Source: Pedobacter caeni
Lineage (GTDB): Bacteria > Bacteroidota > Bacteroidia > Sphingobacteriales > Sphingobacteriaceae
Length of the DNA stretch: 64,000 bases
Assembly (NCBI RefSeq): GCF_900129215.1
Contig: NZ_FQUQ01000004.1
Coordinates: forward strand, 1,015,013-1,079,012
Reading direction: 5' to 3'
The notes below the pieces were generated by a model. The model saw only the letters and a program-made list of their open reading frames with translations, did no database searches and had not been told where the DNA came from. Shown here piece by piece: positions 34,843 to 43,824 of the stretch. The position numbers and the translations under genes are program-made. Positions within the stretch are counted from its first letter, which is position 1. Each line of letters begins with the position of its first letter.

Positions 34843-36777
34843 ATGGCTAAAAAACAAGTAGCAGAAAAAGAACTAGAGGCTAAAAAAGCCGAATTACAAG
34901 GTGCAGACGCTCGTCTGACCGAGAAAGAAACCATTGAGTCAGAAGCTGATTCAGTGTCGATCGAACAGATCAAATCATCATTAGCTACCCCTGATCAAGA
35001 TTTTGACTGGGATGCAGATGACAAAGTTTTCGGAAAATATTCTGATGAAGACCGTAAAAAGTTTGAAGACATGTATACCGATACTTTCAATCAAATCAAC
35101 CAAGGTGAAATCATCAGCGGTATTGTTGTGTCAATCAACAATAAAGACGTAGTATTAAACGTAGGATTTAAATCTGACGGATTAGTATCTACTTCTGAAT
35201 TCCGTGATACACCTGACTTGAAAATTGGTGATACAGTTGACGTATTCGTTGAAGCTCCGGAAGATGCGAACGGTCAGTTGATTTTATCTCGTAAAAGAGC
35301 AAAAACCCAAAGATCATGGGAGTCTATCAATGAGGCTCTTGACAATGACAGAATCATCAACGGATTTGTTAAAAGCCGTACTAAAGGTGGTCTTATCGTT
35401 GACATCATGGGTGTTGAAGCTTTCTTACCTGGTTCACAAATCGACATCAAACCTATCCGCGATTACGATGTATACGTGGGTAAAACAATGGAATTCAAAG
35501 TTGTTAAGATCAACCATGAGTTTAAAAACGTAGTAGTTTCTCATAAAATCTTAATCGAAGACGATTTAGAAAGCCAAAAAGTTGAAATCGTATCTAAACT
35601 TGAAAAAGGACAGGTATTAGAAGGAACAGTTAAAAACATTACTGATTTCGGTGTATTCATCGATTTAGGTGGAGTTGACGGTTTACTTCACATCACTGAT
35701 ATTTCTTGGGGCCGCATAGAGCATCCAAAAGAAGTATTGAGCTTAGATGAGAAAATCAACGTGGTAGTTCTTGACTTTGATGATGAGAAAAAACGTATTG
35801 CATTAGGTTTAAAACAATTGACTCCACACCCTTGGGAATCTTTGGATACTAACTTAGCTGTTGGATCTAAAGTTAAAGGTAAAATTGTTACTGTTGCTGA
35901 TTACGGTGCGTTCTTAGAAATCATTCCTGGTGTTGAAGGTTTAATTCACGTATCAGAAATGTCTTGGTCACAAAACTTACGCAGCCCACAAGAATTCTTG
36001 AAAGTTAGCGATGAAATCGAAGCTGAAGTATTAACTTTAGACAGAGACGAACGCAAAATGAGCTTAGGTATTAAGCAATTAACTCAAGATCCTTGGCAAA
36101 ATGTTGCTGAAAGATATCCTATCGGAAGCAAACATACTGCAGTAGTTAAAAACATGACTAACTTCGGTGTATTCGTAGAAATTGAAGAAGGTATTGATGG
36201 ATTAATCCATATCTCTGATCTTTCTTGGTCTAAAAAAGTTAACCATCCTAACGAATTCACTAAAGTAGGTGATACATTAGACGTAGTTGTTCTTGAATTA
36301 GATGTTGAGAGCCGTAAATTAAGCTTAGGTCACAAACAATTAGAAGAAAACCCTTGGGATACTTTTGAAACTATCTTCACGTTAGATTCAATCCACCAGG
36401 GAACTGTTGTTAAAGTAACTGATAAAGGTGCTGTTATTGCTTTACCATATGGTGTAGAAGGTTTCGTACCAACTAAACACATGGCTAAAGAAGACGGAAC
36501 TACAATCAAAGCTGAAGAAACCAATGACTTCAAAATCATTGAGTTTAACAAAGATGCTAAACGTATCGTTGTTTCTCATGCCCGTATCTGGGAAGAGGCT
36601 AAAGCTGAAGCTGTTGCTGAAGAAAGAGCTACTAAGAAAAAAGAAGCTAAAGCATCAAGTAGTGCAGTTAAGAAAGTTAAAGATTCAGTTGAGAAATCAA
36701 CTCTTGGCGATCTAGGTGTACTTGCTCAATTAAAAGAGCAGATGGAAGGTGAAGAAAGCAAAAACAAAGCTAAATAA
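34843..36777 (+). CDS. rpsA: 30S ribosomal protein S1
   Basis: RNA-binding ribosomal protein that brings mRNA to the 30S subunit. The 644-residue protein has six S1 (OB-fold) repeats. The first two are divergent (ISGIVVSINNKDVVLNVG, INGFVKSRTKGGLIVDIMG). The next three are close to consensus (for example EGTVKNITDFGVFIDLGGVDGLLHITDISW), and the last is more degenerate. An acidic/Lys-rich N-terminal extension precedes them and a Lys/Ala-rich tail follows. The codon use looks like that of a highly expressed gene. A clean terminator follows. Confidence 0.98.
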   Translation: MAKKQVAEKELEAKKAELQGADARLTEKETIESEADSVSIEQIKSSLATPDQDFDWDADDKVFGKYSDEDRKKFEDMYTDTFNQINQGEIISGIVVSINNKDVVLNVGFKSDGLVSTSEFRDTPDLKIGDTVDVFVEAPEDANGQLILSRKRAKTQRSWESINEALDNDRIINGFVKSRTKGGLIVDIMGVEAFLPGSQIDIKPIRDYDVYVGKTMEFKVVKINHEFKNVVVSHKILIEDDLESQKVEIVSKLEKGQVLEGTVKNITDFGVFIDLGGVDGLLHITDISWGRIEHPKEVLSLDEKINVVVLDFDDEKKRIALGLKQLTPHPWESLDTNLAVGSKVKGKIVTVADYGAFLEIIPGVEGLIHVSEMSWSQNLRSPQEFLKVSDEIEAEVLTLDRDERKMSLGIKQLTQDPWQNVAERYPIGSKHTAVVKNMTNFGVFVEIEEGIDGLIHISDLSWSKKVNHPNEFTKVGDTLDVVVLELDVESRKLSLGHKQLEENPWDTFETIFTLDSIHQGTVVKVTDKGAVIALPYGVEGFVPTKHMAKEDGTTIKAEETNDFKIIEFNKDAKRIVVSHARIWEEAKAEAVAEERATKKKEAKASSSAVKKVKDSVEKSTLGDLGVLAQLKEQMEGEESKNKAK

Positions 36778-36799
36778 TCTTCAAAGCTGAATATATTAA

Positions 36800-36829
36800 A
36801 GGCATCCCAATCGGGATGCCTTTTTTTTT
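36800..36829 (+). terminator. Terminator of rpsA
   Basis: A perfect 9-bp stem (36800-36808 with 36813-36821) has a 4-base loop and is followed by nine Ts. Confidence 0.93.
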
Positions 36830-36868
36830 GTTACTTTGTTTTGTAAAACCAATACCCCCATTCATTTT

Positions 36869-38479
36869 ATGAGAATCTTAATCAGCATCATCAGTACCCT
36901 GCTGTTGTTCCAGATCAGTTATGCACAACTCCCCTCGCTCATTCCTCAACCTGTGGAGATGAAAGCAGGAAAAGCAACGGAGAATTTCACACTTGTCAAT
37001 GGCAGTACCGTAGTATTCACCAGCGATAACAGCTTAAAGCCTTCGGCAGATTTTCTGATTAATCACCTTAAAAAGTATTATAATATTGACCTTAAGACCA
37101 GCAATATCGCTGATGGCAACAGAAAGAATGCGATCAGCTTTGTTCTTGATAAAACTGTAAACCAGTATCCGGAGCAATATGTAATGGAGGTTTTCAGTAA
37201 AACGACAACCATCCGTTCGGCTTCTGCTGTTGGCATATTTTATGGTGTCCAGACCTTGATTCAATTGCTGCCACCAAGTGCCAAACCATTTCCTTTGCAG
37301 TTTCAGGCAGTCAGCATTACCGACTACCCCCGCTTTGCTTACCGCGGGATGCACCTGGATGTCAGCAGGCATTTCTTTGATGTCAGCTTTGTTAAAAAAT
37401 ACATTGATTACCTCGCCATGCATAAGCTCAATTATTTCCACTGGCACCTGACAGACGACCATGGCTGGCGTATAGAAATTAAAAAGCATCCAAAGTTAAC
37501 GGCTATTGGTGCCTGGAGAGATGGAACCATTATCGGTCTTTATCCGGGAACGGGAAATGATGGCATCCGATATGGTGGTTACTATACCCAGGAGGAAGTG
37601 AAAGAAGTGATCAGGTATGCGGCAGAAAGGTACATCACCATCATTCCGGAAATAGAAATGCCCGGACACAGTATGGCCGTTCTTGCAGCTTATCCGGAAT
37701 TGAGCACCACCCCAAAGCTGCCAAAGAAAGTTGCAGAAACATGGGGTATTTTCAATAAATTCAACAATGTGTTACTTCCTTCAGAACAGACCTTCAGCTT
37801 TCTGGAAGAAGTCCTGACAGAAGTGATGGAGCTCTTCCCCTCTCCTTACATTCATATCGGTGGAGACGAGTGTTCAAAAATCTGGTGGAAGCAATCTGCC
37901 TTTTCACAACAACTGATTAAGGAGAAAGGACTTAAAAATGAAACCGGACTTCAAAGTTATTTTATCCATAGGATAGAAAAGTTTGTGAACAGCAAAGGAA
38001 AAACCATTATTGGCTGGGACGAAATCTTAGATGGTGGCCTGGCTCCCAATGCAGTCGTGATGAGCTGGCGGGGAGAAAAAGGAGGAATTGCAGCAGCGAA
38101 ACAAAAACATAAAGTCATCATGACTCCCGAGAATTTCATGTACTTTAACCATGCACAGTTTTTAAAAGACGACTCCCTGACAGCCGCGAAATTTTTACCC
38201 TTGGCAAACGTATATAATTATGAGCCTGTACCTGCTGAGCTGAGCCCTGCCGAAGGGAAATACATCTGGGGAGCACAAGGCAACCTGTGGTCTGAATACA
38301 TCAGCAATCCTGCTAAAGCAGAGTATATGTTATTCCCAAGACTGGATGCTTTAAGCGAAGTACTATGGAGCCCGAAAACGAAGCGCAATTTTAATAACTT
38401 TCAACAAAGGTTAAAACAGCAACTCAAAAGGTATGATCAGATGGGCATAAAATACAGCAAAAGATATTGGGAAAATTAA
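36869..38479 (+). CDS. Beta-N-acetylhexosaminidase, GH20
   Basis: Secreted exo-hexosaminidase removing terminal N-acetylglucosamine or N-acetylgalactosamine, using substrate-assisted catalysis. The 536-residue protein has a signal peptide ending near SYAQ, an N-terminal GH20b domain (about residues 20-145) and the TIM-barrel domain. The catalytic pair Asp333-Glu334 is in HIGGDECS, RGMHLDVSRHF is near 160, and HWHLTDDHGWRIE is near 190. I chose the ATG at 36869; the longer frame needs a TTG at 36836. Likely role: chitin-oligomer or glycan breakdown. Confidence 0.95.
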   Translation: MRILISIISTLLLFQISYAQLPSLIPQPVEMKAGKATENFTLVNGSTVVFTSDNSLKPSADFLINHLKKYYNIDLKTSNIADGNRKNAISFVLDKTVNQYPEQYVMEVFSKTTTIRSASAVGIFYGVQTLIQLLPPSAKPFPLQFQAVSITDYPRFAYRGMHLDVSRHFFDVSFVKKYIDYLAMHKLNYFHWHLTDDHGWRIEIKKHPKLTAIGAWRDGTIIGLYPGTGNDGIRYGGYYTQEEVKEVIRYAAERYITIIPEIEMPGHSMAVLAAYPELSTTPKLPKKVAETWGIFNKFNNVLLPSEQTFSFLEEVLTEVMELFPSPYIHIGGDECSKIWWKQSAFSQQLIKEKGLKNETGLQSYFIHRIEKFVNSKGKTIIGWDEILDGGLAPNAVVMSWRGEKGGIAAAKQKHKVIMTPENFMYFNHAQFLKDDSLTAAKFLPLANVYNYEPVPAELSPAEGKYIWGAQGNLWSEYISNPAKAEYMLFPRLDALSEVLWSPKTKRNFNNFQQRLKQQLKRYDQMGIKYSKRYWEN

Positions 38480-38493
38480 GCTTTTTAAAAACC

Positions 38494-38570
38494 CGTTGCT
38501 TATCGTCTAAATCGTTTCTTATCATTTAAATAGCTTCTTATCTTCTAAACCGTTGTTTATAGACTTAAAG
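38494..38570. repeat. 19-bp tandem repeats between convergent genes
   Basis: Three 19-bp units (38494-38512, 38513-38531, 38532-38550) share the pattern CGTTKCTTATCNTYTAAAY. A weaker fourth of about 20 bp (38551-38570) overlaps the end of the DCC gene. Units differ at 3-6 positions each. Confidence 0.8.
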
Positions 38571-38972
38571 AAACTTCTTTTTCAATTCTGGGGAAGGAAC
38601 CATACAACTCTCTCTCTTTCCCCAGATTCTGTACCTGTTTTTAGAGATCAGCTGATAGATAAAATCTCTGATGAATGCAGGAATAATAATAAAACCGTAT
38701 AATATCGGCCATCCCCCACTCAAGCGCCGGGCAATCCGGAGTGCCGCAGTAGAGCGGAGGTAAATCTTCCCGTTCTCCAAAAGAATAATTGTTTTCAAAT
38801 CTTCTGCTTTGAAATTAAAACCGGCCAGTTTCTCCTTAGCGATTTCACTTTGCAAAGCTCCGAAACGAAAATAATCTTTGTGGTCTCTTTTAATCGCGAA
38901 CTGCACAGAATGATTACATAAATTGCAAACCCCGTCAAAAAAAATCAAGCCATGTGTGCGATCTTCATTCAT
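38565..38972 (-). CDS. DCC family thiol-disulfide oxidoreductase (DUF393)
   Basis: A 135-residue protein with the family DGVCNLC motif at residues 13-19 (Cys16 and Cys19), a thioredoxin-like redox-active arrangement. It continues into NHSVQFAIKRD and a C-terminal segment ending KKFL. It is probably cytoplasmic or membrane-associated, and the partner is unknown. Its 3' end carries part of the tandem repeat array. It is convergent with the hexosaminidase gene. Confidence 0.92.
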   Translation of the reverse strand: MNEDRTHGLIFFDGVCNLCNHSVQFAIKRDHKDYFRFGALQSEIAKEKLAGFNFKAEDLKTIILLENGKIYLRSTAALRIARRLSGGWPILYGFIIIPAFIRDFIYQLISKNRYRIWGKRESCMVPSPELKKKFL

Positions 38973-39135
38973 TAGATTATTTTCTCTTAATATCCCCCGA
39001 TATTGGATATATACAAATATAATTTTTTAAATCCAGAGCTTCAATCTATAGTTTTATAAATAAGACAGTTAAAAGTTTTATCTCTTTTAAAATCAATGCA
39101 ATTGAAAAATCAACAGGAATAATTCCACATTCAGC

Positions 39136-39166
39136 TTTACGGAATTGAAACATTTTCCTATATTTG
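39136..39166 (+). promoter_or_regulatory. Promoter of pyrR-pyrB
   Basis: TTTA at 39136-39139 and TATATTTG at 39159-39166 are 19 bp apart, a good match to the Bacteroidota -33/-7 pattern. The ATG is 16 bases after the -7 element, so the leader is very short. Confidence 0.65.
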
Positions 39167-39182
39167 GCCAATCCTTTAGTCA

Positions 39183-39731
39183 ATGCAAAAGAGAACCCTG
39201 CTAGACGGTCAAAAATTCCAGATCACAATTAAGAGACTTTGTCATCAATTAATTGAGAACCATACCGATTTTTCAAATACTGTTTTAATTGGCATTCAGC
39301 CGAGAGGCAGTTATTTTGCCGATAGAGTACAGACCGAACTCTCCCAAATCCTTAAGAAAAACACCATCAAAAAAGGCAATTTAGACATTACCTTTTTCCG
39401 TGATGATTTCAGAAGGAAGGACGGAATCGTTTCTGCAAACAGCAATACCATAGATTTTATTATCGAGGGCAAGAACGTAATCCTGATTGATGATGTACTC
39501 TGGACCGGACGTACCATACGCGCCGCTATGGATGCATTACTCGCTTACGGAAGGCCGGAAAGAGTAGAATTGATGGTCTTGATCGACAGGCGTTTTTCAA
39601 GGCATCTGCCTATAGAACCCGATTATATCGGCCAGCAGGTAGACAGCTTAAACTCACAACAGGTAAGGGTAAGCTGGAAAGAAACAGAAGGAGAAGACAA
39701 AGTAATCTTAATATCAGAAAGCAATAAATAA
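39183..39731 (+). CDS. pyrR: PyrR: pyrimidine operon regulator / uracil phosphoribosyltransferase
   Basis: In Bacillus, PyrR binds pyr mRNA with UMP to cause attenuation and also makes UMP from uracil and PRPP. The 182-residue protein has VLIGIQPRGSYFADRV near residue 37, and the PRPP loop VILIDDVLWTGRTIRAAMDALL near residue 98. The leader here is too short for a classical attenuator, so RNA regulation may act elsewhere, or the protein may be mainly the enzyme. The pyrB ATG follows its stop after 1 bp. Confidence 0.95.
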   Translation: MQKRTLLDGQKFQITIKRLCHQLIENHTDFSNTVLIGIQPRGSYFADRVQTELSQILKKNTIKKGNLDITFFRDDFRRKDGIVSANSNTIDFIIEGKNVILIDDVLWTGRTIRAAMDALLAYGRPERVELMVLIDRRFSRHLPIEPDYIGQQVDSLNSQQVRVSWKETEGEDKVILISESNK

Positions 39732-39732
39732 C

Positions 39733-40665
39733 ATGGCAGTAGAAAAATTATCAACCCGACATCTTTTAGGTATCAAAGATATTAACCGAAATGATATCGA
39801 ATTGATCTTAGAAACTGCAGATAATTTTAAAGATGTGATCAACAGGCCCATTAAAAAAGTGCCTTCCCTGAGAGACATCACCATTGCCAATATCTTCTTT
39901 GAGAATTCTACCCGTACCAAGCTTTCCTTTGAGCTTGCAGAAAAGAGACTTTCTGCTGATACAATCAATTTTGCTGCTTCCTCCTCTTCAGTGAGCAAGG
40001 GAGAAACCCTGATTGATACGGTAAACAATATCCTGGCCATGAAAGTGGATATGGTGGTGATGAGACACCCCTATGCCGGCGCTGGTCAGTTCCTGAGCAA
40101 ACACATTAATGCACAGATCGTAAACGCAGGAGATGGCGCACACGAACATCCTACACAAGCCCTTTTAGATGCCTTCTCTATCCGCCAGAAACTGGGAGAT
40201 GTAGCCGGTAAAAAAGTGGTGATTGTAGGTGATATTTTACACTCCAGGGTAGCCATATCCAACATCCTGTGCCTGCAAAAGTTAGGTGCAGAAGTGATGG
40301 TATGCGGCCCTACTACCTTGATTCCTAAACACATCGAAAGTCTGGGTGTAAAGGTAGAACACAACCTGATTAAAGCTTTGAACTGGTGTGATGTAGCCAA
40401 TATGCTGCGCATCCAGCTGGAAAGACAAGATATCAAATACTTTCCCTCCCTTAGGGAATACGCCATGATGTACGGCTTGAACAAGCAGATCCTGGACAAC
40501 CTGGATAAAGAGATCATTGTAATGCATCCAGGCCCGATTAACCGTGGTGTGGAGATCACCAGTGATGTGGCCGACAGTAAACAATCCATCATCCTTGAAC
40601 AGGTGGAAAATGGTGTTGCAGTGAGAATGGCGGTACTTTATCTGCTGGCCTCTCAAAGAGATTAA
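39733..40665 (+). CDS. pyrB: Aspartate carbamoyltransferase catalytic subunit
   Basis: Second step of de novo pyrimidine synthesis: carbamoyl phosphate plus aspartate. The 310-residue protein is normal in length. ENSTRTKLSFELAEKRL near residue 56 binds carbamoyl phosphate, FAASSSSVSKGETL is near 81, and HPGPINRGVEITSDVAD near 260 lies in the aspartate domain. It forms a two-gene unit with pyrR. No regulatory subunit (pyrI) is nearby, as usual in Bacteroidota with PyrR. Confidence 0.98.
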   Translation: MAVEKLSTRHLLGIKDINRNDIELILETADNFKDVINRPIKKVPSLRDITIANIFFENSTRTKLSFELAEKRLSADTINFAASSSSVSKGETLIDTVNNILAMKVDMVVMRHPYAGAGQFLSKHINAQIVNAGDGAHEHPTQALLDAFSIRQKLGDVAGKKVVIVGDILHSRVAISNILCLQKLGAEVMVCGPTTLIPKHIESLGVKVEHNLIKALNWCDVANMLRIQLERQDIKYFPSLREYAMMYGLNKQILDNLDKEIIVMHPGPINRGVEITSDVADSKQSIILEQVENGVAVRMAVLYLLASQRD

Positions 40666-40717
40666 AAAACCAAAAAGTTTTTTATACCAATCTCGTTTTC
40701 TTTTCGTTAAACCAGTG

Positions 40718-40752
40718 TTATCAACAGTTGTTAATTTCTTATGTTAATAAGA
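40718..40752. promoter_or_regulatory. Two adjacent inverted repeats before the envelope operon
   Basis: A 17-bp palindrome at 40718-40734 has 8-base arms TTATCAAC and GTTGTTAA with one mismatch. Next to it, at 40737-40752, are perfect arms TCTTAT and ATAAGA around GTTA. They lie 44-80 bp before the TPR gene's ATG and could be regulator sites. Confidence 0.4.
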
Positions 40753-40796
40753 CATAATACTATTTTTATATTAGTACCAACCATATTTGAAACCAG

Positions 40797-43700
40797 ATGC
40801 AGAAAAAATACCTTTTTATTCCGCTATTATTAGCAGGTAGCTTTACGTCTAGTTATGCGCAGTCCAGCATACTAGTACATTTAAATCAGAATTACCGAAC
40901 CGGCCTGGAGTTACTGGACAATGAAAAGTACATCGCAGCAGCACAACAATTTAGGTTGGTAGAACAAGCCAGACAAAAACCAGGTGCTCAACAGGAAAGT
41001 AACTCAGAATTATCCTTACTTAAAGAAAACGCAAAGTTCTATGCAGCCGTTTGTGCTTTGGAACTTGGGAACAATGATGCAGAAAGCCTGTTCCAGAACT
41101 TTATAAAAGATTATCCCCTGAATGCTAATACCAAACTGGCCTATTTCCATGTTGGTAAATCATATTTTGCGCAGGAAAACTATCAGAAAGCATTGGATTG
41201 GTTTGAAAAAACAGATCCTTCTACCCTTTCAGGAAAACAACGTTTAGAATATCAGTTCAAACAAGGTTATGCTTATTTCATGTTGAAAAACACGGAGAAG
41301 GCGGAACCCCTGTTTGAAATCGTGAAAAAAGAAAAATCTCCTTATCAGGAAAGTGCAACCTACTATTTTGCTTACATCAATTACCTGAACAAAGAGTATA
41401 AAACGGCATTGGCCAACTTTGAAAAGTTAAAAGGTTCGCCAACTTATGAAGCCAGCTACCCTTATTACATCACCTCCATGTATTACCTGGACGAACGTTA
41501 TGACGATGTACTTGCTTATGCCATTCCTATTTTAAAAACATCAAAGCAACAGTATGAAGCAGAGATGCTGAGCCTGATTGCAGCTTCTTACTTTGCCAAA
41601 TCTGATTATACCAATGCAGAGAAATATTTCAGTGAATATTATGCAAAAGATAAGTCAGAGGTAAAAAACAACCTGTTTATCTATCAATACGGCTATTCCT
41701 TATTCCATTTAAAAAGATATCAGGAATCGGTATCTATTCTGGAAAAACTGGACACAGATGATGTATACCTGCAAAGCGGGATGTATACTTTAGGCCGCTC
41801 TTTCATTCAACTGAAAAACAAAGAAAAAGCGCGCAGTGCTTTCTTCAGGTCTTCAAGACTTGACTTCGATAAGTTCATACAGGAAGAAGCATGGATCAAC
41901 TATGCACGCTTAAGTTATGAGCTTGATTTTAATCAGCAGGCCCTGGAATCCACTCAGAGTTTCCTGAAGCAATTCCCTAAATCAAGGAAAGCAAATGAAG
42001 CTAAAACCTTATTAGGCGAGATCCTGTTAACAAGTAAAAACTATCAGGCTGCCATAGATATTCTGGAGCCTATCCCGGATAAATCACCTGAAGCAAAAGA
42101 AGCTTATCAAAAAGTAACGTATTTCAGAGGACTTGAGTTTTATAATGAAAGGGCTTTCCCTAATGCATTATCAATGTTCTTACGTTCTGAGAAGTTTCCT
42201 GAAGATAAGGAGATCCATGCATTAAGTACTTACTGGAAAGCAGAAGCCAGCTATGAATTGAGAAAATTCGGAGAGGCGGTGAAAAACTTTGAGCTGTTCC
42301 TTGACATGCCCGGAGCGGATAAAACGGAAGTATACAATTTCGCTAACTATGCTTTGGCTTATGCCGCTTTCGAAGACGAACGTTACGGAAAAGCAGCTAC
42401 CTATTTTGAGCGCTTCCTGAAAGGAAATGATAAAGATCAGAAAACAGTAACTGATGCCACGATCAGATTGGCGGATTCTTACTTCGTAAATAAAAGCTAT
42501 GGCAATGCCTTAGAAAATTACAATAAAATCATTGCCAGTAAATCTACCGGAGAAGACTATGCCCTTTTCCAGCGTGGAATGATCCAGGGACTTGAAAACC
42601 AAAACGATGCAAAAATCAGTACGATGCAAAGTTTGTTAAAGCAGTTCCCTTCTTCAAACTATGCAGATGATGCCGGTTTTGAAACCGCTTATACCTATTT
42701 CAATAAAGGAGACCTGGAAAAATCAAAAACAGATCTGACAGGTTTGATCAGTCAGTATCCACGTAGCAGCTATGTACCGCGTGCATTGGTCACCATCGGT
42801 TTGGTTCAATACAACCAGGATCAGGATGATGCAGCTGCAGAAACCTTCAAAAAGGTAATTGCCGATTACGGAAGTAGTGAAGAGGCCAAACAAGCTTTGG
42901 AATCCATCAAAAACATTTACGTAGACAAAGGCGATTCAGAAGGTTTTATCAACTATGCAAAAACAACTCCAATCGGAGATTTCTCTCTTGCAGAACAGGA
43001 CAATATCATCTTCACGGCTGCCAATAACCGCTACCTGAAAGGTGATGCTAAAGGTGCTTTTGAAGCGATAAATGCTTATTTTGATAAGTTCCCGAAAGCC
43101 ATTCATACCAAAGAAGCTAAATTCATCAGAGCAGAATCATTGGTGAAATTAGGCAGACCGGACGAAGCGATTCCTGATTATGAGTTCATCTTAAACGACT
43201 GGACAAGTGATTATACAGAACGTTCATTGGTTTCTATCTCCAAACTATTCCTGGATCAGAAAAAATACAATGAGGCGATCGTTTATCTGAAAAGACTGGA
43301 AACAACTGCAGATTATAAGGTTCACTATACTTATGCCATCAACAACCTGTTGAAAGCCTACAGTGCTTTAAATATGCCTGATGACGTGATCAAATATGTA
43401 GCCCTGATCAAAGAATCTGATAAGTCTTCTCAGGAAGAGAAAAGCAGCTCTGAATTGTATGCAGGAAAGGCCTATTTAGCAAAAGCAGATACCACACTTG
43501 CCGTTAAATCATTCAACGCGGTAGTAGAAAAAACAAAAACCCTTGCCGCTGCTGAAGCAAAATATAACCTTGCTGCCATTCAGTATGCAAAAAGAGAATA
43601 TAAAACTTCTACCAAGACCTGTTTTGACCTGATCAATAACTTATCATCTTATGATTATTGGGTGGCTAAATCTTTCATTTTGTTAGCAGACAATTACGTT

Positions 43701-43814
43701 GCATTAAAAGACAATCTACAAGCTAAAAGTACGCTCCTTAGCCTTATAGACAATTATGAAGGCAAGGACGAAATTGTCCAGACTGCTAAGGATAAATTAC
43801 AAAAAATTAAATAA
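40797..43814 (+). CDS. Large secreted TPR protein
   Basis: A 1005-residue protein with a signal peptide ending near SYAQ (residue 22). Most of the rest consists of TPR-like helical hairpins, with repeated motifs such as FYAAVCALELGNNDAESLFQNFIKDYPL and YKTALANFEKLKGSPTY. The BamD/YbgF-like periodicity suggests a periplasmic scaffold. It is the first gene of an operon with an outer-membrane barrel, an HU/SPOR protein and Tol-type motor genes. The exact partner is unknown. Confidence 0.88.
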   Translation: MQKKYLFIPLLLAGSFTSSYAQSSILVHLNQNYRTGLELLDNEKYIAAAQQFRLVEQARQKPGAQQESNSELSLLKENAKFYAAVCALELGNNDAESLFQNFIKDYPLNANTKLAYFHVGKSYFAQENYQKALDWFEKTDPSTLSGKQRLEYQFKQGYAYFMLKNTEKAEPLFEIVKKEKSPYQESATYYFAYINYLNKEYKTALANFEKLKGSPTYEASYPYYITSMYYLDERYDDVLAYAIPILKTSKQQYEAEMLSLIAASYFAKSDYTNAEKYFSEYYAKDKSEVKNNLFIYQYGYSLFHLKRYQESVSILEKLDTDDVYLQSGMYTLGRSFIQLKNKEKARSAFFRSSRLDFDKFIQEEAWINYARLSYELDFNQQALESTQSFLKQFPKSRKANEAKTLLGEILLTSKNYQAAIDILEPIPDKSPEAKEAYQKVTYFRGLEFYNERAFPNALSMFLRSEKFPEDKEIHALSTYWKAEASYELRKFGEAVKNFELFLDMPGADKTEVYNFANYALAYAAFEDERYGKAATYFERFLKGNDKDQKTVTDATIRLADSYFVNKSYGNALENYNKIIASKSTGEDYALFQRGMIQGLENQNDAKISTMQSLLKQFPSSNYADDAGFETAYTYFNKGDLEKSKTDLTGLISQYPRSSYVPRALVTIGLVQYNQDQDDAAAETFKKVIADYGSSEEAKQALESIKNIYVDKGDSEGFINYAKTTPIGDFSLAEQDNIIFTAANNRYLKGDAKGAFEAINAYFDKFPKAIHTKEAKFIRAESLVKLGRPDEAIPDYEFILNDWTSDYTERSLVSISKLFLDQKKYNEAIVYLKRLETTADYKVHYTYAINNLLKAYSALNMPDDVIKYVALIKESDKSSQEEKSSSELYAGKAYLAKADTTLAVKSFNAVVEKTKTLAAAEAKYNLAAIQYAKREYKTSTKTCFDLINNLSSYDYWVAKSFILLADNYVALKDNLQAKSTLLSLIDNYEGKDEIVQTAKDKLQKIK

Positions 43815-43824
43815 GACAAGCACG

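Noticed and set aside
38494..38570. Tandem repeats as a CRISPR array
   Set aside because: Units are contiguous 19-mers with no spacers, and no cas genes are nearby.
40086..40592. Long open frame of 168 residues on the minus strand
   Set aside because: It lies wholly inside pyrB, which is certain from its motifs; the antisense frame has no signal, motif or start context.
40719..40727. DnaA-box-like TTATCAACA suggesting an origin
   Set aside because: A single imperfect copy within a palindrome, with no dnaA, dnaN or AT-rich cluster of boxes nearby.
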